A stretch of 64,000 nt of DNA from Maribellus sediminis (GTDB lineage: Bacteria; Bacteroidota; Bacteroidia; Bacteroidales; Prolixibacteraceae), in the NCBI RefSeq assembly GCF_011799805.1, contig NZ_WXUB01000001.1, positions 806,001-870,000 of the forward strand. The letters are read 5' to 3'. The notes beneath the pieces were generated by a model. That model searched no databases and had not been told where the DNA came from. It saw only the letters and a program-made list of their open reading frames with translations. Below, one piece after another: positions 25,566-35,667 of the stretch (position 1 is its first letter; each line of letters starts with the position of its first letter). Position numbers and translations under genes: made by a program.

Positions 25566-27965
25566 TCAGAATTTAACAAGCGCCGAAATCGATGCATTTA
25601 TTCCCGGAGCAACTATTCCTGAAGAATATGGCCGATAGCGTTTGTCGAGTATATTTTCGAGCCCGGCACTTAAAGTTACCTTCTGACTGAGCTTGTAATT
25701 CGATTTCAGGTTGATGGTCCACCACGACGGCGAATATGGATTCCCATTTTCGTCGGGCAAATATAAATGTGGTTTGTTTTGTCCGTCGGGAGCCAGTTCG
25801 TCAAAATCGAGTTTGCCATTGTAGTTCACATACAGGTCGACAAACCAAAGTTGATTTTCGTAGATCAGATGCGAACTGCCAAAAGTCGGCGGAACGTGTC
25901 TGATCGGGAGGCCTTCCGAATCTTCGCCTTTGGTGATACTGATGTCGTGACGGGTTCTCATGTGATGATTGAAAAGAAACTCGACGTTCACATTCAGTCC
26001 GTAAATTTTTGCCGACTCGGCATTCACCAGCGCTTCCACCTTGCTCATTTCGCCATCGTACAAAATTGAATCCTGGCCGTTCAAACTAAAGTCACGGCGA
26101 ACCATGGCATCTTTCAACCAGGTATAAAAGCCGGTGAATTCAATTTTAGCTTTGTCGTTGATGTTTCGCAGAACATTAATCTCAAAATTGCGGGCATACT
26201 CGGGTTTCAAGTCCGGATTCGGAACAACCACGTTACCGGGTTCCGAATCGAAAACCTTGGCCACATCGTCGATGTTGGGCGAACGGAAACCGGTTGATCC
26301 GTGCAGGTTAATCTGCCACTCAGGCGTTGGATGCCACACCAAACCCAGGTTACCGTTGAAAGCCGAATTCTGCATGTCGAATCCGTCGAAAGGGAAATTA
26401 TAATATTCCGGATCGAAGGTTCCTTCGAGTTGAGTGACCGTAAAACGGGAACCAACCTGGAAAATGAGTTTCGGGCTGATGTTGTATTTGAATGAATAAT
26501 AAGCAGCAATACTCTGGTAAAGCGATCCGTCGGGATAACGCGGTGCAATGTCCCTGGTTTCGTCGTTGAGCAGATTTTGGGAAACGCCGGTTGATCCTAC
26601 ATTATTCAGGTAGCCTTCAACACCATAAAACAATTCCGCTTTCGTATCGAATGCCTTTCCAAAATCGAGGTTGAAAGAGAAAATGTCCAGATCTTCTTCA
26701 CGGCTGCGTAACCAGTCTTTGTTCACTTTTCTGTCGTTCCGGCTTTCGGTATATCCCTGGTAGCCCAACAACAAACTCATCCGGTCGAAAAGCAGATGTT
26801 GTTGCGTGTAGGCCACACGCCCTGACAACATTGACCAAATTTGAGGTCCATAATACCAGTCGGCATAAGTAAGTTTATCTCCACTGTATTGGATCAGGCG
26901 GTCGTAGCGCGGAATGTCACCTGTTTGCGAGTGATGGGCGCTCAATACAAAATCCCATTTTTCGCTTGGGCGGTAACGCAGTTTTCCCATAATGTTAAAC
27001 TGGTTGTACCCGGTATATTTTTGAATTTTATCATTGCTGTTCTGAACGGTCTTGTCTTCTCCGGTGTATTTTTCATCCAATACATATTCCGGGCGAAGGT
27101 ACGAATCAGGTCCTGAGCTTCCCATGCGCAAATCGTCGAAACCGGTATAAGTTGTACTGATGACAGCCGCCCATTTTTTACCTCCCAGATTATACGAACC
27201 GTGTATTGTTTTTTCGAAATTGGCACTGGAGTAACGTGAGTAGATCTTCCCGAATGATTCCGGTTTGTCGCTGGTAGAAAGTTTTGGCGACAGGGTATTA
27301 AAACTCATTACACCACCAAGCGCATCGCTTCCATAGATCACTGAACCGGGGCCAAAAATAACTTCGGTGCTTTCCAGGCTGTTGGCATCGATCGCTATTA
27401 CGTTTTGCAGGTTTCCACTGCGATAAATGGCATTGTTCATTCTGATCCCATCCACCACAATCAGAACACGATTGGCCGAAAAACCGCGTATCATGGGGCT
27501 TCCACCACCCATCTGACTTTTCTGGATAAAGATTCCCACTTTCGATCCCAGCAGATCGGCAGTAGTTTGCGGGCTGTAATTCAGGACGTCTTCCGGGCCG
27601 ATGGTTTCTATCAGGTGAGGGATCTCCGATTTTGATTCTGCCCAGCGATTCACCGAGATAACCACTTCGTCAATTTTTATGGGATTCTCGATCAACAGTA
27701 TAACATTCCCGTGTTTAGCAATTTTATTTCGGGTACTGGTTGTGCTTAAAAACGATGAATGTTGAAACTTAATGCTTTCATCTTCCTTGAATCCGTCGAG
27801 CCTGGCTTTCCCTTTACCATCGGTTTGCGTGGTATGTTTTTCTGAAATTAAAAGAACACCTTCAACCGGGCTGCCGTTTTTAGCGTCGATAACGGTAACC
27901 AGTTCCTGGCTGAATAGTGTAGATGTAAGAAGTAACAGTACAAAGGTCAGTAGTTGTTTTTGCAT
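25566..27965 (-). CDS. TonB-dependent receptor, haem/haemoglobin-receptor-like
   Basis: A 799-residue outer-membrane receptor. The signal peptide (1-19) precedes a short carboxypeptidase-like domain (20-95) and a plug domain containing GGGSPMIRGFSANRVLIVVD and GPGSVIYGSDALGG. These two segments are the typical signature of TonB-dependent haem or haemoglobin receptors. The beta-barrel runs to the final strand ISALVKF, with a C-terminal Phe. Other ligands, such as cobalamin, are not excluded. It would supply iron or haem, which is suggestive next to a window that encodes about 66 haem sites, though haem in cytochrome c is made internally. Confidence 0.88.
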   Translation of the reverse strand: MQKQLLTFVLLLLTSTLFSQELVTVIDAKNGSPVEGVLLISEKHTTQTDGKGKARLDGFKEDESIKFQHSSFLSTTSTRNKIAKHGNVILLIENPIKIDEVVISVNRWAESKSEIPHLIETIGPEDVLNYSPQTTADLLGSKVGIFIQKSQMGGGSPMIRGFSANRVLIVVDGIRMNNAIYRSGNLQNVIAIDANSLESTEVIFGPGSVIYGSDALGGVMSFNTLSPKLSTSDKPESFGKIYSRYSSANFEKTIHGSYNLGGKKWAAVISTTYTGFDDLRMGSSGPDSYLRPEYVLDEKYTGEDKTVQNSNDKIQKYTGYNQFNIMGKLRYRPSEKWDFVLSAHHSQTGDIPRYDRLIQYSGDKLTYADWYYGPQIWSMLSGRVAYTQQHLLFDRMSLLLGYQGYTESRNDRKVNKDWLRSREEDLDIFSFNLDFGKAFDTKAELFYGVEGYLNNVGSTGVSQNLLNDETRDIAPRYPDGSLYQSIAAYYSFKYNISPKLIFQVGSRFTVTQLEGTFDPEYYNFPFDGFDMQNSAFNGNLGLVWHPTPEWQINLHGSTGFRSPNIDDVAKVFDSEPGNVVVPNPDLKPEYARNFEINVLRNINDKAKIEFTGFYTWLKDAMVRRDFSLNGQDSILYDGEMSKVEALVNAESAKIYGLNVNVEFLFNHHMRTRHDISITKGEDSEGLPIRHVPPTFGSSHLIYENQLWFVDLYVNYNGKLDFDELAPDGQNKPHLYLPDENGNPYSPSWWTINLKSNYKLSQKVTLSAGLENILDKRYRPYSSGIVAPGINASISALVKF

Positions 27966-28175
27966 AAAATACGAATCAGACTTGGTTCATCTTCGCGCAA
28001 GGATAACAAAAATCATACCTTTTTATCTAATTATAGCCGCAATACGAATTTAAGATTGATGAGAATATCTTCGGTCTTTTATTGGTTGGTGTAAATAACA
28101 GATAGACAGCTGATAGAAAAAAAACCGAACTGAAAGATCAATCCGGATTTATCTGAAATGAGAATTTAGTTCTTT

Positions 28176-29531
28176 TTATACCAGTCCCTGAGCCATCATT
28201 GAATTGGCTACTTTTACAAAGCCGCCAATGTTAGCTCCTTTTACATAGTTGGTAAAATCGGAAGATTCAGAGCCATATTTTACACACATTTCATGAATGT
28301 TTTTCATGATTGAATGTAGTTTGGTATCTACCTCTTCGCGGCTCCAGGCCAGGCGCATGCTGTTTTGCGTCATTTCCAGTCCCGATACTGCCACACCTCC
28401 GGCATTGGCAGCTTTTCCAGGTCCATAAAGTATTTTAGTTGCCAAAAAGAGATGAACTGCTTCCTCGTTACTCGGCATGTTGGCACCTTCGGCTACAACA
28501 AAGCAACCATTGGTTATCAGCGTTTTGGCTTCTTCGAGGTTAATCTCATTTTCGGTGGCACATGGCAATGCTACATCGCATTTTATACTCCACGGGCGTT
28601 GACCTTTGAGGTACGGTACTCCATATTTTTCGGCGTATTCCTTGATTCGTCCACGGTGTGCATTTTTTAGTTCCATCACGTAAGACAGTTTTTCAGTGTC
28701 AATTCCATCAGGATCGTGGATTGAACCGCTTGAATCGGAAAGTGTGACAACTTTCCCACCAAGCTCGAGTACTTTTTCGCAGGCAAACTGGGCCACATTA
28801 CCCGAGCCGGAGATGGCAACTGTTTTTCCTTTAAAACTTTCTCCCCGGGTTTTCATCATCTCCTCAGCAAAGTAAACAGCTCCGTATCCGGTGGCTTCGG
28901 GGCGTATCAGCGATCCACCCCATTCTACACCTTTCCCGGTAAGTACTCCCGTGAATTCGTTGCGCAATCGTTTATATTGTCCGAACAAAAAACCGATTTC
29001 TCGTCCGCCAACGCCAATGTCACCGGCCGGAACATCGGTATATTGTCCAATGTGGCGCGAAAGTTCCGTCATAAAACTTTGGCAGAACCGCATCACTTCG
29101 TTATCCGATTTATTTTTCGGATCGAAATCAGAACCACCTTTTCCACCGCCCATTGGCAACGAAGTCAGACTGTTTTTGAGAACCTGCTCAAAAGCCAGGA
29201 ACTTCAGAATACTTTGGTTAACCGTTGGGTGAAAACGCAAGCCGCCTTTGTAGGGACCAATCGCGCTGTTCATTTCAACACGAAAACCCCTGTTGATGTT
29301 AATGTTTCCGCGATCATCAGTCCACGGAACACGGAACTGAATAATGCGTTCGGGCTCAATCAGCCGTTCCAGGATTTTAGCATGAAGGTAACGCGGATTG
29401 TCCAGTAAATAATCGGCCAGCGATTCTACTACTTCATGTACAGCCTGGTGAAATTCAGGTTGTCCCGGATCCTTACTTTTAGCGTATGCCATGAAGTCAT
29501 CCACAAAAGACTTGCTGTTCTTGGTGTTCAT
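28176..29531 (-). CDS. gdhA: NADP-type glutamate dehydrogenase
   Basis: A 451-residue hexameric-type enzyme that aminates 2-oxoglutarate to glutamate, the main ammonium-assimilation step in many Bacteroidota. The N-terminal substrate domain has KNSLTSLPMGGGKGGSDFDP with the catalytic Lys, and VPAGDIGVGGREIG. The Rossmann domain has VAISGSGNVAQFACEK. The length and the EAVHLFL/ANAGGVAVSGLEM tail match the 450-residue class I family. NADP preference is inferred from family. It is monocistronic; no clear terminator is seen downstream. Confidence 0.94.
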   Translation of the reverse strand: MNTKNSKSFVDDFMAYAKSKDPGQPEFHQAVHEVVESLADYLLDNPRYLHAKILERLIEPERIIQFRVPWTDDRGNININRGFRVEMNSAIGPYKGGLRFHPTVNQSILKFLAFEQVLKNSLTSLPMGGGKGGSDFDPKNKSDNEVMRFCQSFMTELSRHIGQYTDVPAGDIGVGGREIGFLFGQYKRLRNEFTGVLTGKGVEWGGSLIRPEATGYGAVYFAEEMMKTRGESFKGKTVAISGSGNVAQFACEKVLELGGKVVTLSDSSGSIHDPDGIDTEKLSYVMELKNAHRGRIKEYAEKYGVPYLKGQRPWSIKCDVALPCATENEINLEEAKTLITNGCFVVAEGANMPSNEEAVHLFLATKILYGPGKAANAGGVAVSGLEMTQNSMRLAWSREEVDTKLHSIMKNIHEMCVKYGSESSDFTNYVKGANIGGFVKVANSMMAQGLV

Positions 29532-29698
29532 TGTTCTGTATTTTGTATTATGCAGTTAAATTACGAAAAAAAAATGTTCTTATGTATTTGTTTTTCAGCA
29601 TGTTGATAATGTGTCGGAAAAACAATTTGATACTTTTTTTATTGGTGAGATATTAATTCCTAACCAATGTGTTCAATTTCTGTGGAATGTGTAATATA

Positions 29699-29735
29699 GG
29701 ATGGTATCCATTGCCGGGGAGGCTGGATGCTATCC
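29699..29735. repeat. REP-like hairpin upstream of the RAYT gene
   Basis: A 12-bp stem, GGATGGTATCCA with TGGATGCTATCC (two G-T pairs), with a 13-base loop, 118 bp upstream of the transposase ATG. It shares the TGGAT/ATCC outer stem and a GCATC core with the hairpin downstream of the gene. The rest of the 29532-29852 gap is AT-rich with no ORF. Confidence 0.65.
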
Positions 29736-29852
29736 GTATCCGTTAATGTTTCAGTTTTGAAATTGAAATGTTTTGAGAATAAAAAGGTAACATGCTCGGT
29801 TCATATACCTTGTTGCTTTCTTATAAATATTTCCCTACTTTCAAGATAAAAA

Positions 29853-30479
29853 ATGCCATCTGTAGAAACTATTACTCCGTTGGTAGGTGGAGGTTACTAT
29901 CATATTTACAATCGAGGTGCTAATAAGGGAAATATTTTTTTTCAGCCAGAAAACTACCAATACTTTTTAGCATTGTTAAAAAAGTACCTGTTGGATTCTG
30001 TTGAAGTTTTGGCATATTGTCTGTTGCCTAATCATTTTCACCTTCTTTTGAGAATTAGAGAATCACTTGATATAATGGATGCTAAAGGTCAGTTAGTTAC
30101 CAGTATTACAGATGAGGCGGAAATTGGAAGGCTTGCATCAGAAAAATTCCGGCGTTTGTTTATTTCATATTCGCAGGCAATAAATCGTCAGGAGAAACGG
30201 ACAGGTGGTCTTTTTAACAGGAATTTCAAACGAATTTTACTTGAAGAAGACGACCACTTAAAATATCTGTTTTTTTACATCCATTATAATCCTCAGAAAC
30301 ACGGTTTCTGCAAGAATTTCAAAACGTATAAATTCAGCTCGTTTCAGGCTTATCTTTCCAACAAATCCAGTTCTGTTTATCGGAAAATTGGATTGGATTT
30401 GTTCGATGGGGTGGATGGCTTTGTAAGATTTCATAATTATTTTCAAAGTGAGCGTGATTATCTGCATTTGGAATCGTAA
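29853..30479 (+). CDS. REP-associated tyrosine transposase (Y1/HUH, RAYT-like)
   Basis: A 208-residue single-strand transposase. The HUH motif is H61-F-H63 in LLPNHFHLLLR, and the catalytic tyrosine is predicted at Y142 in the family box YIHYNP. The N-terminal YYHIYNRGANKG and the central GGLFNRNFKRI are also typical of TnpA_REP proteins. RAYTs act on short palindromic REP sequences as single copies and are usually not in classical IS ends. Here two hairpins bracket the gene, the expected arrangement. The gene is intact. Its codon use is more AT-rich than its neighbours, suggesting a mobile origin. Confidence 0.9.
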   Translation: MPSVETITPLVGGGYYHIYNRGANKGNIFFQPENYQYFLALLKKYLLDSVEVLAYCLLPNHFHLLLRIRESLDIMDAKGQLVTSITDEAEIGRLASEKFRRLFISYSQAINRQEKRTGGLFNRNFKRILLEEDDHLKYLFFYIHYNPQKHGFCKNFKTYKFSSFQAYLSNKSSSVYRKIGLDLFDGVDGFVRFHNYFQSERDYLHLES

Positions 30480-30541
30480 AAATGAAAATCATCCGGTACC
30501 TGCAATATTTTTTGTTTTTTGGGAATTTACGGTTCAAAAAA

Positions 30542-30573
30542 TGGATAGCATCGCTTTGGAGCGATGCCATCCA
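30542..30573. repeat. REP-like hairpin downstream of the RAYT gene
   Basis: A 14-bp stem with one mismatch, TGGATAGCATCGCT with AGCGATGCCATCCA, and a 4-base loop, lying 63 bp after the transposase stop. It sits just upstream of the leuS -7-like box TATCTTTG (30584-30591), so it may also affect leuS expression. Confidence 0.7.
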
Positions 30574-30626
30574 ACAAAATACTTATCTTTGCGGCTTTAA
30601 TTCAGAATCCTGTTCAATAAAGAAAA

Positions 30627-33278
30627 ATGGAATATAAATTCGCAGAAATTGAGCCGAAATGGCAGCGCTATTGGGAAGAAAACAAAACATTTAAAACGGT
30701 CGACGATTATTCTAAGCCAAAATATTATATCCTCGATATGTTTCCGTACCCTTCGGGAGCGGGATTGCACGTAGGGCACCCTGAAGGTTATACCGCAACG
30801 GATATTCTGAGCCGTTACAAGCGGATGAAAGGCTTTAATGTGCTGCACCCGATGGGATATGATGCCTTTGGTTTGCCGGCCGAGCAATATGCCATTCAAA
30901 CCGGTACGCACCCAGCGATTACAACACAAAAGAACTGCGATAATTTCCGTCGCCAGATTAAAGCCATAGGTTTGAGCTACGACTGGGACAGGGAGATAAA
31001 CACTACCGATCCGAAATATTTCAAATGGACACAGTGGATCTTCAAAAAACTTTACGATACCTATTTTGATGAGGAACAGCAAAAAGGCCGTCCGATCTCG
31101 GAATTGGTAATTCCTGAAGCAGTAAAAGTTCAGGGCGAGGAAGCCGTAAAAACATACATCAGCGAAAAACGCCTGGCTTATTACGATAATGCACAGGTTT
31201 GGTGGTGTGATTCATGTAAAACGGTTTGCGCCAACGAAGAGGTGCTGACAGATGGTTCGCACGAAAAATGCGGACACCAGGTAGTTCGCAAAAACCTGAA
31301 ACAATGGTTGCTCCGTATTCCGCATTATGGCGAACGTTTGCTGAGCGGTCTCGAAGGAGTTGACTGGCCGGAAGGTGTAAAAGACATGCAACGCAACTGG
31401 ATTGGCAAATCAACCGGTGCTGAAGTCGATTTCCGGATCGATGGTTTGGATAAAAACCTGCGGGTTTACACCACACGCCCTGATACCTTGTTCGGAGCCA
31501 CCTACATGGTAATTGCACCGGAACATGCCCTGGTAAATGAAATCACTACTGATGAACAACGTTCGTCGGTTGAAGCATATATAAAAGCTGCTGCGTTGAA
31601 ATCGGATCTGGATCGTACCGATCTGGCGAAAGAAAAAACCGGTGTTTTTACCGGAAGATACGCGGTGAATCCTGTCAATAAGGAATTGATCCCAATTTGG
31701 GTGGCCGACTATGTTTTAATGGGCTACGGTACCGGAGCCATTATGGCAGTACCGGCTCACGATACCCGTGACTTTGAGTTTGCCAAGGAATTCAATATTC
31801 CGGTGATTTGCATCCTCGATCCGAAAAATGCGGAAAACCGTGACGAAGTATTGGCCGGCGATGCCTGCTGGACCGAAGACGGAGAATACATCCGTTCTGC
31901 CAGTGCCGAAACCGGACTCGATATTAACGGCCTGAATAAAACAGCAGGTATAGATAAAACTGTTGCCTGGCTCGAAGAAAACGGTCTGGGTAAAGCCACT
32001 GTAAATTTCAAATTGCGCGACTGGCTGTTTAGCCGTCAGCGTTACTGGGGCGAACCATTCCCGGTTATTCACTGGGAAGATGGTGAAGTAACTTTAGTGG
32101 AAGATGAAAATCTGCCATTGCAATTGCCCGAACTGGAAGAATACAAACCGAGCGAAAGCGGTGAATCGCCACTGGCAAATGCCGGTGATTGGTTGACCGT
32201 TACTGATAAAAACGGACGAAAAGGACGCCGCGAAACCAACACCATGCCGCAGTGGGCAGGTTCGTGCTGGTACTACCTGCGTTACATCGATCCGAATAAC
32301 GAAGACAGTATTTTCGATGGTAAAAAAGAACAATACTGGATGCCGGTGGATTTGTATGTGGGCGGAGCCGAACACGCTGTTCTGCACTTGCTTTATTCAC
32401 GTTTCTGGCACAAAGTGCTGTTCGATTTGGGAGTTGTTTCTACTGATGAACCGTTCCAGAAACTGTTTAACCAGGGAATGATCCTGGCTTTTGCATACGA
32501 AACTTCAACAGGTGCCAAAGTGGCCTCGGATTTGGTGGAGGAGAAAGATGGTAAGTATTTCCATACTGAAACCGGTGAAGAACTGAGACAAATTGTGGCA
32601 AAAATGTCGAAGTCGCTTAAAAATGTTGTGAATCCGGATGATGTGATCGAACGTTACGGTGCCGACTCGCTGCGTTTGTACGAAATGTTTATGGGACCAC
32701 TCGATGAGCGTAAACCATGGGCTGAGAACGGTGTAAAAGGAGTGTTCAACTTCCTGGCACGCGCTTACCGTTTCTTCGCAAACACTGAAAATATTGTAGA
32801 AGGAGAGGAAGACAAGGAAGTGGCGAAACTGCTTCATCAAACGATCAAAAAAGTGGCTTTCGATATTGAAAACCTGAAGTTCAATACCGGAATCGCAGCG
32901 CTGATGATGTTTAATAACCTGGCCATTAAAAAAGGCAAGGTAACAAAGGCAACAGCACGCACTTTTGCGAAGATTCTTTCGCCTTATGCACCTCATATGG
33001 GAGAAGAGTTGTGGTCGATGTATGGTGATACGGAAACGCTGGCTTACGAACCGTGGCCTGAAGTTGACGAAAGCCTGTTGCAGGAAGCTACTTACGAGTA
33101 CCCGGTTTCGTTTAACGGAAAAACGCGCTTTAAAATCGAACTTCCGGTGGATATGCCAAAAGAGGAGATCGAAAAAACAGTGCTGGCCGACGAGCGTTGT
33201 GCGAAATGGATGGAAGGAAAAACAGTACGGAAATTCATTTTTGTGCCGAAAAAGATCATCAATATTGCAATAGGTTAA
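30627..33278 (+). CDS. leuS: Leucyl-tRNA synthetase
   Basis: An 883-residue class I synthetase. The HIGH motif appears as LHVGHPEGY (about residues 47-55), and the KMSKS loop as [15 protein letters not shown]. Between them is the CP1 editing domain, with [14 protein letters not shown] and the [17 protein letters not shown] segment that hydrolyses mischarged Ile/Met/norvaline tRNAs. A zinc-binding CDSCKTVC segment is present in the early insertion. The C-terminal anticodon-binding helical bundle and the short terminal domain complete it. The terminator follows 20 bp after the stop. Confidence 0.96.
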   Translation: MEYKFAEIEPKWQRYWEENKTFKTVDDYSKPKYYILDMFPYPSGAGLHVGHPEGYTATDILSRYKRMKGFNVLHPMGYDAFGLPAEQYAIQTGTHPAITTQKNCDNFRRQIKAIGLSYDWDREINTTDPKYFKWTQWIFKKLYDTYFDEEQQKGRPISELVIPEAVKVQGEEAVKTYISEKRLAYYDNAQVWWCDSCKTVCANEEVLTDGSHEKCGHQVVRKNLKQWLLRIPHYGERLLSGLEGVDWPEGVKDMQRNWIGKSTGAEVDFRIDGLDKNLRVYTTRPDTLFGATYMVIAPEHALVNEITTDEQRSSVEAYIKAAALKSDLDRTDLAKEKTGVFTGRYAVNPVNKELIPIWVADYVLMGYGTGAIMAVPAHDTRDFEFAKEFNIPVICILDPKNAENRDEVLAGDACWTEDGEYIRSASAETGLDINGLNKTAGIDKTVAWLEENGLGKATVNFKLRDWLFSRQRYWGEPFPVIHWEDGEVTLVEDENLPLQLPELEEYKPSESGESPLANAGDWLTVTDKNGRKGRRETNTMPQWAGSCWYYLRYIDPNNEDSIFDGKKEQYWMPVDLYVGGAEHAVLHLLYSRFWHKVLFDLGVVSTDEPFQKLFNQGMILAFAYETSTGAKVASDLVEEKDGKYFHTETGEELRQIVAKMSKSLKNVVNPDDVIERYGADSLRLYEMFMGPLDERKPWAENGVKGVFNFLARAYRFFANTENIVEGEEDKEVAKLLHQTIKKVAFDIENLKFNTGIAALMMFNNLAIKKGKVTKATARTFAKILSPYAPHMGEELWSMYGDTETLAYEPWPEVDESLLQEATYEYPVSFNGKTRFKIELPVDMPKEEIEKTVLADERCAKWMEGKTVRKFIFVPKKIINIAIG

Positions 33279-33298
33279 TATCGAAATCAAAATAAACA

Positions 33299-33331
33299 GA
33301 AAGGGATGGCAAAACTGCCATCCCTTTTTTC
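33299..33331 (+). terminator. Terminator of leuS
   Basis: Stem AAGGGATGGCA/TGCCATCCCTT with an AAAC loop and a T tract. It may also act for the convergent DsrE gene. Confidence 0.92.
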
Positions 33332-33347
33332 ATGAAAAAAGCTTCTC

Positions 33348-33716
33348 TTAGAAACTCAATACCGCAGCTCCTTCTTTTACCCGTTCGTGTATGGCTACCG
33401 AGCCCACGATTTTTACTCCCTCAACCAAGTCTTCCTCGCTGTATCCGCGCACTTTGGCACAAGGTGGACATACGCTGATGCTGCAACCGTTGTTGAATAC
33501 ATTCTGGATCATTTCCTTCATGGTTGGATCTTCAGGATTCGGGCGTGCTTTTTCAGCTGCTCCTTTGCGTACCCAGTCGATGGCTGAGCTGACCAGGAAG
33601 ATGGAAACATCCAGTCCGTTGTTAATACCTCCGTTAGCAATGCTCCATGCTACTGATGAGCGTTCGTCGTCGTGACCTCTCGAAATAACTACTACTAATT
33701 TTTGTTTTGCTTTCAT
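33348..33716 (-). CDS. DsrE-family sulfur-relay-like protein
   Basis: A 122-residue cytosolic protein with the DsrE/F-like Rossmann-type fold: beta strand KLVVVISRG, helix, strand DVSIFLVSSAIDWVRKG, then Cys78, Cys83 and Cys86 (CSISVCPPC). Cysteines at this position carry persulfide in DsrE/TusD proteins, so a sulfur carrier or redox role is plausible. It is 36 bp downstream of the cysteine dioxygenase gene on the same strand, which fits sulfur handling after cysteine oxidation. Which partner it uses is unknown. Confidence 0.85.
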   Translation of the reverse strand: MKAKQKLVVVISRGHDDERSSVAWSIANGGINNGLDVSIFLVSSAIDWVRKGAAEKARPNPEDPTMKEMIQNVFNNGCSISVCPPCAKVRGYSEEDLVEGVKIVGSVAIHERVKEGAAVLSF

Positions 33717-33752
33717 GATGTTAAATTTTAATGGTGAATACTATTTGTATGA

Positions 33753-34409
33753 TTAAAAAATGTTTTCGTTAAATGATTTTGGACTGCCGGGGGTGTAAAC
33801 GTGTAAGCTTACGGCTGAAGCTCCGAAGGGATTGCCAACGGCGTGGTAACCCAGACGATCGTCGATGTAGGCGATGCTGCCTGCCCGGTAACCATTCGAG
33901 CAAAGAATCCGCTGCTTTTCATCGGTGGAATACCTCAGTTCCTCCAGTTTGCCGTGCAGTACCTTAAAAACGCATCCTCCGCTTGGGTGACCGTGAATGT
34001 CACTCACTTTTCCGGGTTTCCAGTGAATCAGCACTACTTTCATCCAGCTGTTGTCAACCAGAACGTGTCGTGTTTCCCTGTTTTTTAAAAATCGTTTTAG
34101 TTGATCGGGATCAAGAGTTGAAACCTGTTGCATTACCGGAACAAACTGAAGTGCTGAATAAGGCGCTTGTTTCGTGTGAAAAGTGTTAAACAATTCGCGG
34201 CAAACTGTTGCCAGGTTCGGAAGACTGCCGTTGCTCATTCCCAACGAGGCTTCCGGAGTTAAGAGCCGGCTTGTACCAAAGTTATTGGAGTTATTTGCCT
34301 GAACATCGTTATTGTTTTCGTAGCTTTTTTTCGATGTTCCTTTCAGAAAGAAGAAAGGAGAGAATCCGTTGTCGGATGTTTTTGCTGTGGTGTAAATCAA
34401 GTTTTTCAT
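33753..34409 (-). CDS. Cysteine dioxygenase-like cupin
   Basis: A 218-residue protein. The C-terminal 130 residues form a cysteine dioxygenase type I cupin. Iron ligands are H139, H141 (DIHGHP) and H189 (LGYHAVGNP). C146 (GGCVFKV) and Y205 (SLHVY) sit where mammalian cysteine dioxygenase has its Cys-Tyr crosslinked cofactor. The reaction would oxidise cysteine to cysteine sulfinate; a related thiol substrate is possible. The first 60 residues are low-complexity (Asn/Ser rich) and not part of the fold. I chose the ATG at 34409; a longer frame to 34433 is possible. It lies between AraC and DsrE genes, all on one strand. Confidence 0.85.
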   Translation of the reverse strand: MKNLIYTTAKTSDNGFSPFFFLKGTSKKSYENNNDVQANNSNNFGTSRLLTPEASLGMSNGSLPNLATVCRELFNTFHTKQAPYSALQFVPVMQQVSTLDPDQLKRFLKNRETRHVLVDNSWMKVVLIHWKPGKVSDIHGHPSGGCVFKVLHGKLEELRYSTDEKQRILCSNGYRAGSIAYIDDRLGYHAVGNPFGASAVSLHVYTPGSPKSFNENIF

Positions 34410-34511
34410 AGTTCTCTGTTTTTGTTGATACAAAGTTGAGAACTATCTGAGCGTCAGACTTTGCTAAAAAGTCCGAAGTATTGACTATTTAGTTCATGAG
34501 CTGAAATTTGA

Positions 34512-35396
34512 TCAAAAAACCATCGATTTTTTGTATTCGGAAGGACTTTTACCTGTGATTTTTTTGAAAACCCGGCTAAAATGAGAGACATCTTCAAAGC
34601 CGGTTTCGTAAGCTATTTGCGTAATACTTTGGTTTGAATTTGCGATTATATTGGCTGCATGTTCTACGCGGCGCCGTGTTATCCATTTTCCGGGCGACTC
34701 GTTAAACAGCTGTTGGAATTCGCGCTTAAACGACGAAAGACTGCGGTGCGAAAGTTCGGCAAAATCTTCCAACTTCAGATTAAAGCAAAAATTCTTTTCC
34801 ATAATCTGTTTAAGAGATGGCCGGTCGGTTTCGGTTAAACCTATAAAATAGGAGGTAAGCACCGGATCGCAATTTACCAGGTTGATCAGCAATTCTTTTA
34901 GTTTTAACACCAGAATCGGATCGGGCGGGCGGTTAACTCCCCTGAAATAGGTGAGCATGGAATTAAAATATCCTTCCAGATAATCGGATTCTTTTACAGG
35001 ACGAGCTGTAAAATCAGCACTGTCATTTCCGGATTTTAAAACCTGATTCCCCTGCAATTCCTTTATGGTTTCGCGGATGAGTTCATCGGAGAGAAAAAAG
35101 CCAAGCATACAGTACTGGTCATCAAAATACTGATGGATAATTTCCGCTCCTTTTTTAAGGTAGAGTGTCTGTCCTGGTTCCAGGGTCCATTCGCCATAAA
35201 GCGTTTTATAGGTTTTCTTACCACTCAATACATATACAATGTAATCGTTTCTCGAAAAAATACCGATCTCTTCAGCCTCAATCGGGCAGGTGTACTCGAG
35301 GCACACTGTTTCCCTGAACTCAAACCGCTTAAAATTCAGGTTTTCCTTTACTATTTTGTAGAAATTAAGCACGGCAATTCGTTTTGGAGAATACAA
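34512..35396 (-). CDS. AraC-family transcription regulator
   Basis: A 294-residue regulator. The N-terminal half is a cupin-like sensing domain (FRETVCLEYTCPIEAEE, DYIVYVLSGKKTYKTL). The C-terminal 100 residues hold two helix-turn-helix motifs: LEDFAELSHRSLSSFKREF and ITQIAYETGFEDVSHFSRVF, followed by the family end GKSPSEYKK. It is the first gene of the minus-strand set AraC, cysteine dioxygenase, DsrE, with 102 bp before the dioxygenase, so it probably controls those genes in response to a thiol or sulfur signal. The effector is unknown. Confidence 0.9.
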   Translation of the reverse strand: MYSPKRIAVLNFYKIVKENLNFKRFEFRETVCLEYTCPIEAEEIGIFSRNDYIVYVLSGKKTYKTLYGEWTLEPGQTLYLKKGAEIIHQYFDDQYCMLGFFLSDELIRETIKELQGNQVLKSGNDSADFTARPVKESDYLEGYFNSMLTYFRGVNRPPDPILVLKLKELLINLVNCDPVLTSYFIGLTETDRPSLKQIMEKNFCFNLKLEDFAELSHRSLSSFKREFQQLFNESPGKWITRRRVEHAANIIANSNQSITQIAYETGFEDVSHFSRVFKKITGKSPSEYKKSMVF

Positions 35397-35667
35397 TTTA
35401 AGATATTTTAGTCGTTAATCAAAGCTGATTGGTTATACAAGGTGTTATTGCATAGTAGTTTAAGAGGAGTGTTGTTTGTTTTGTGCGTACAAAAGTCCGT
35501 GACAAAGCTATTGTTGGAAGTAAGTAATTATTGCCGGGTGACTTCAAAAATACTGAAATGTGTATCAGTAAATAACTGATAATGGGCTTTCGGATTTTGG
35601 AGGTATATGTTCATAATAACATTTTACTTAACTTGACCTTCGATGTTAGTTCAACACCATACTAACT

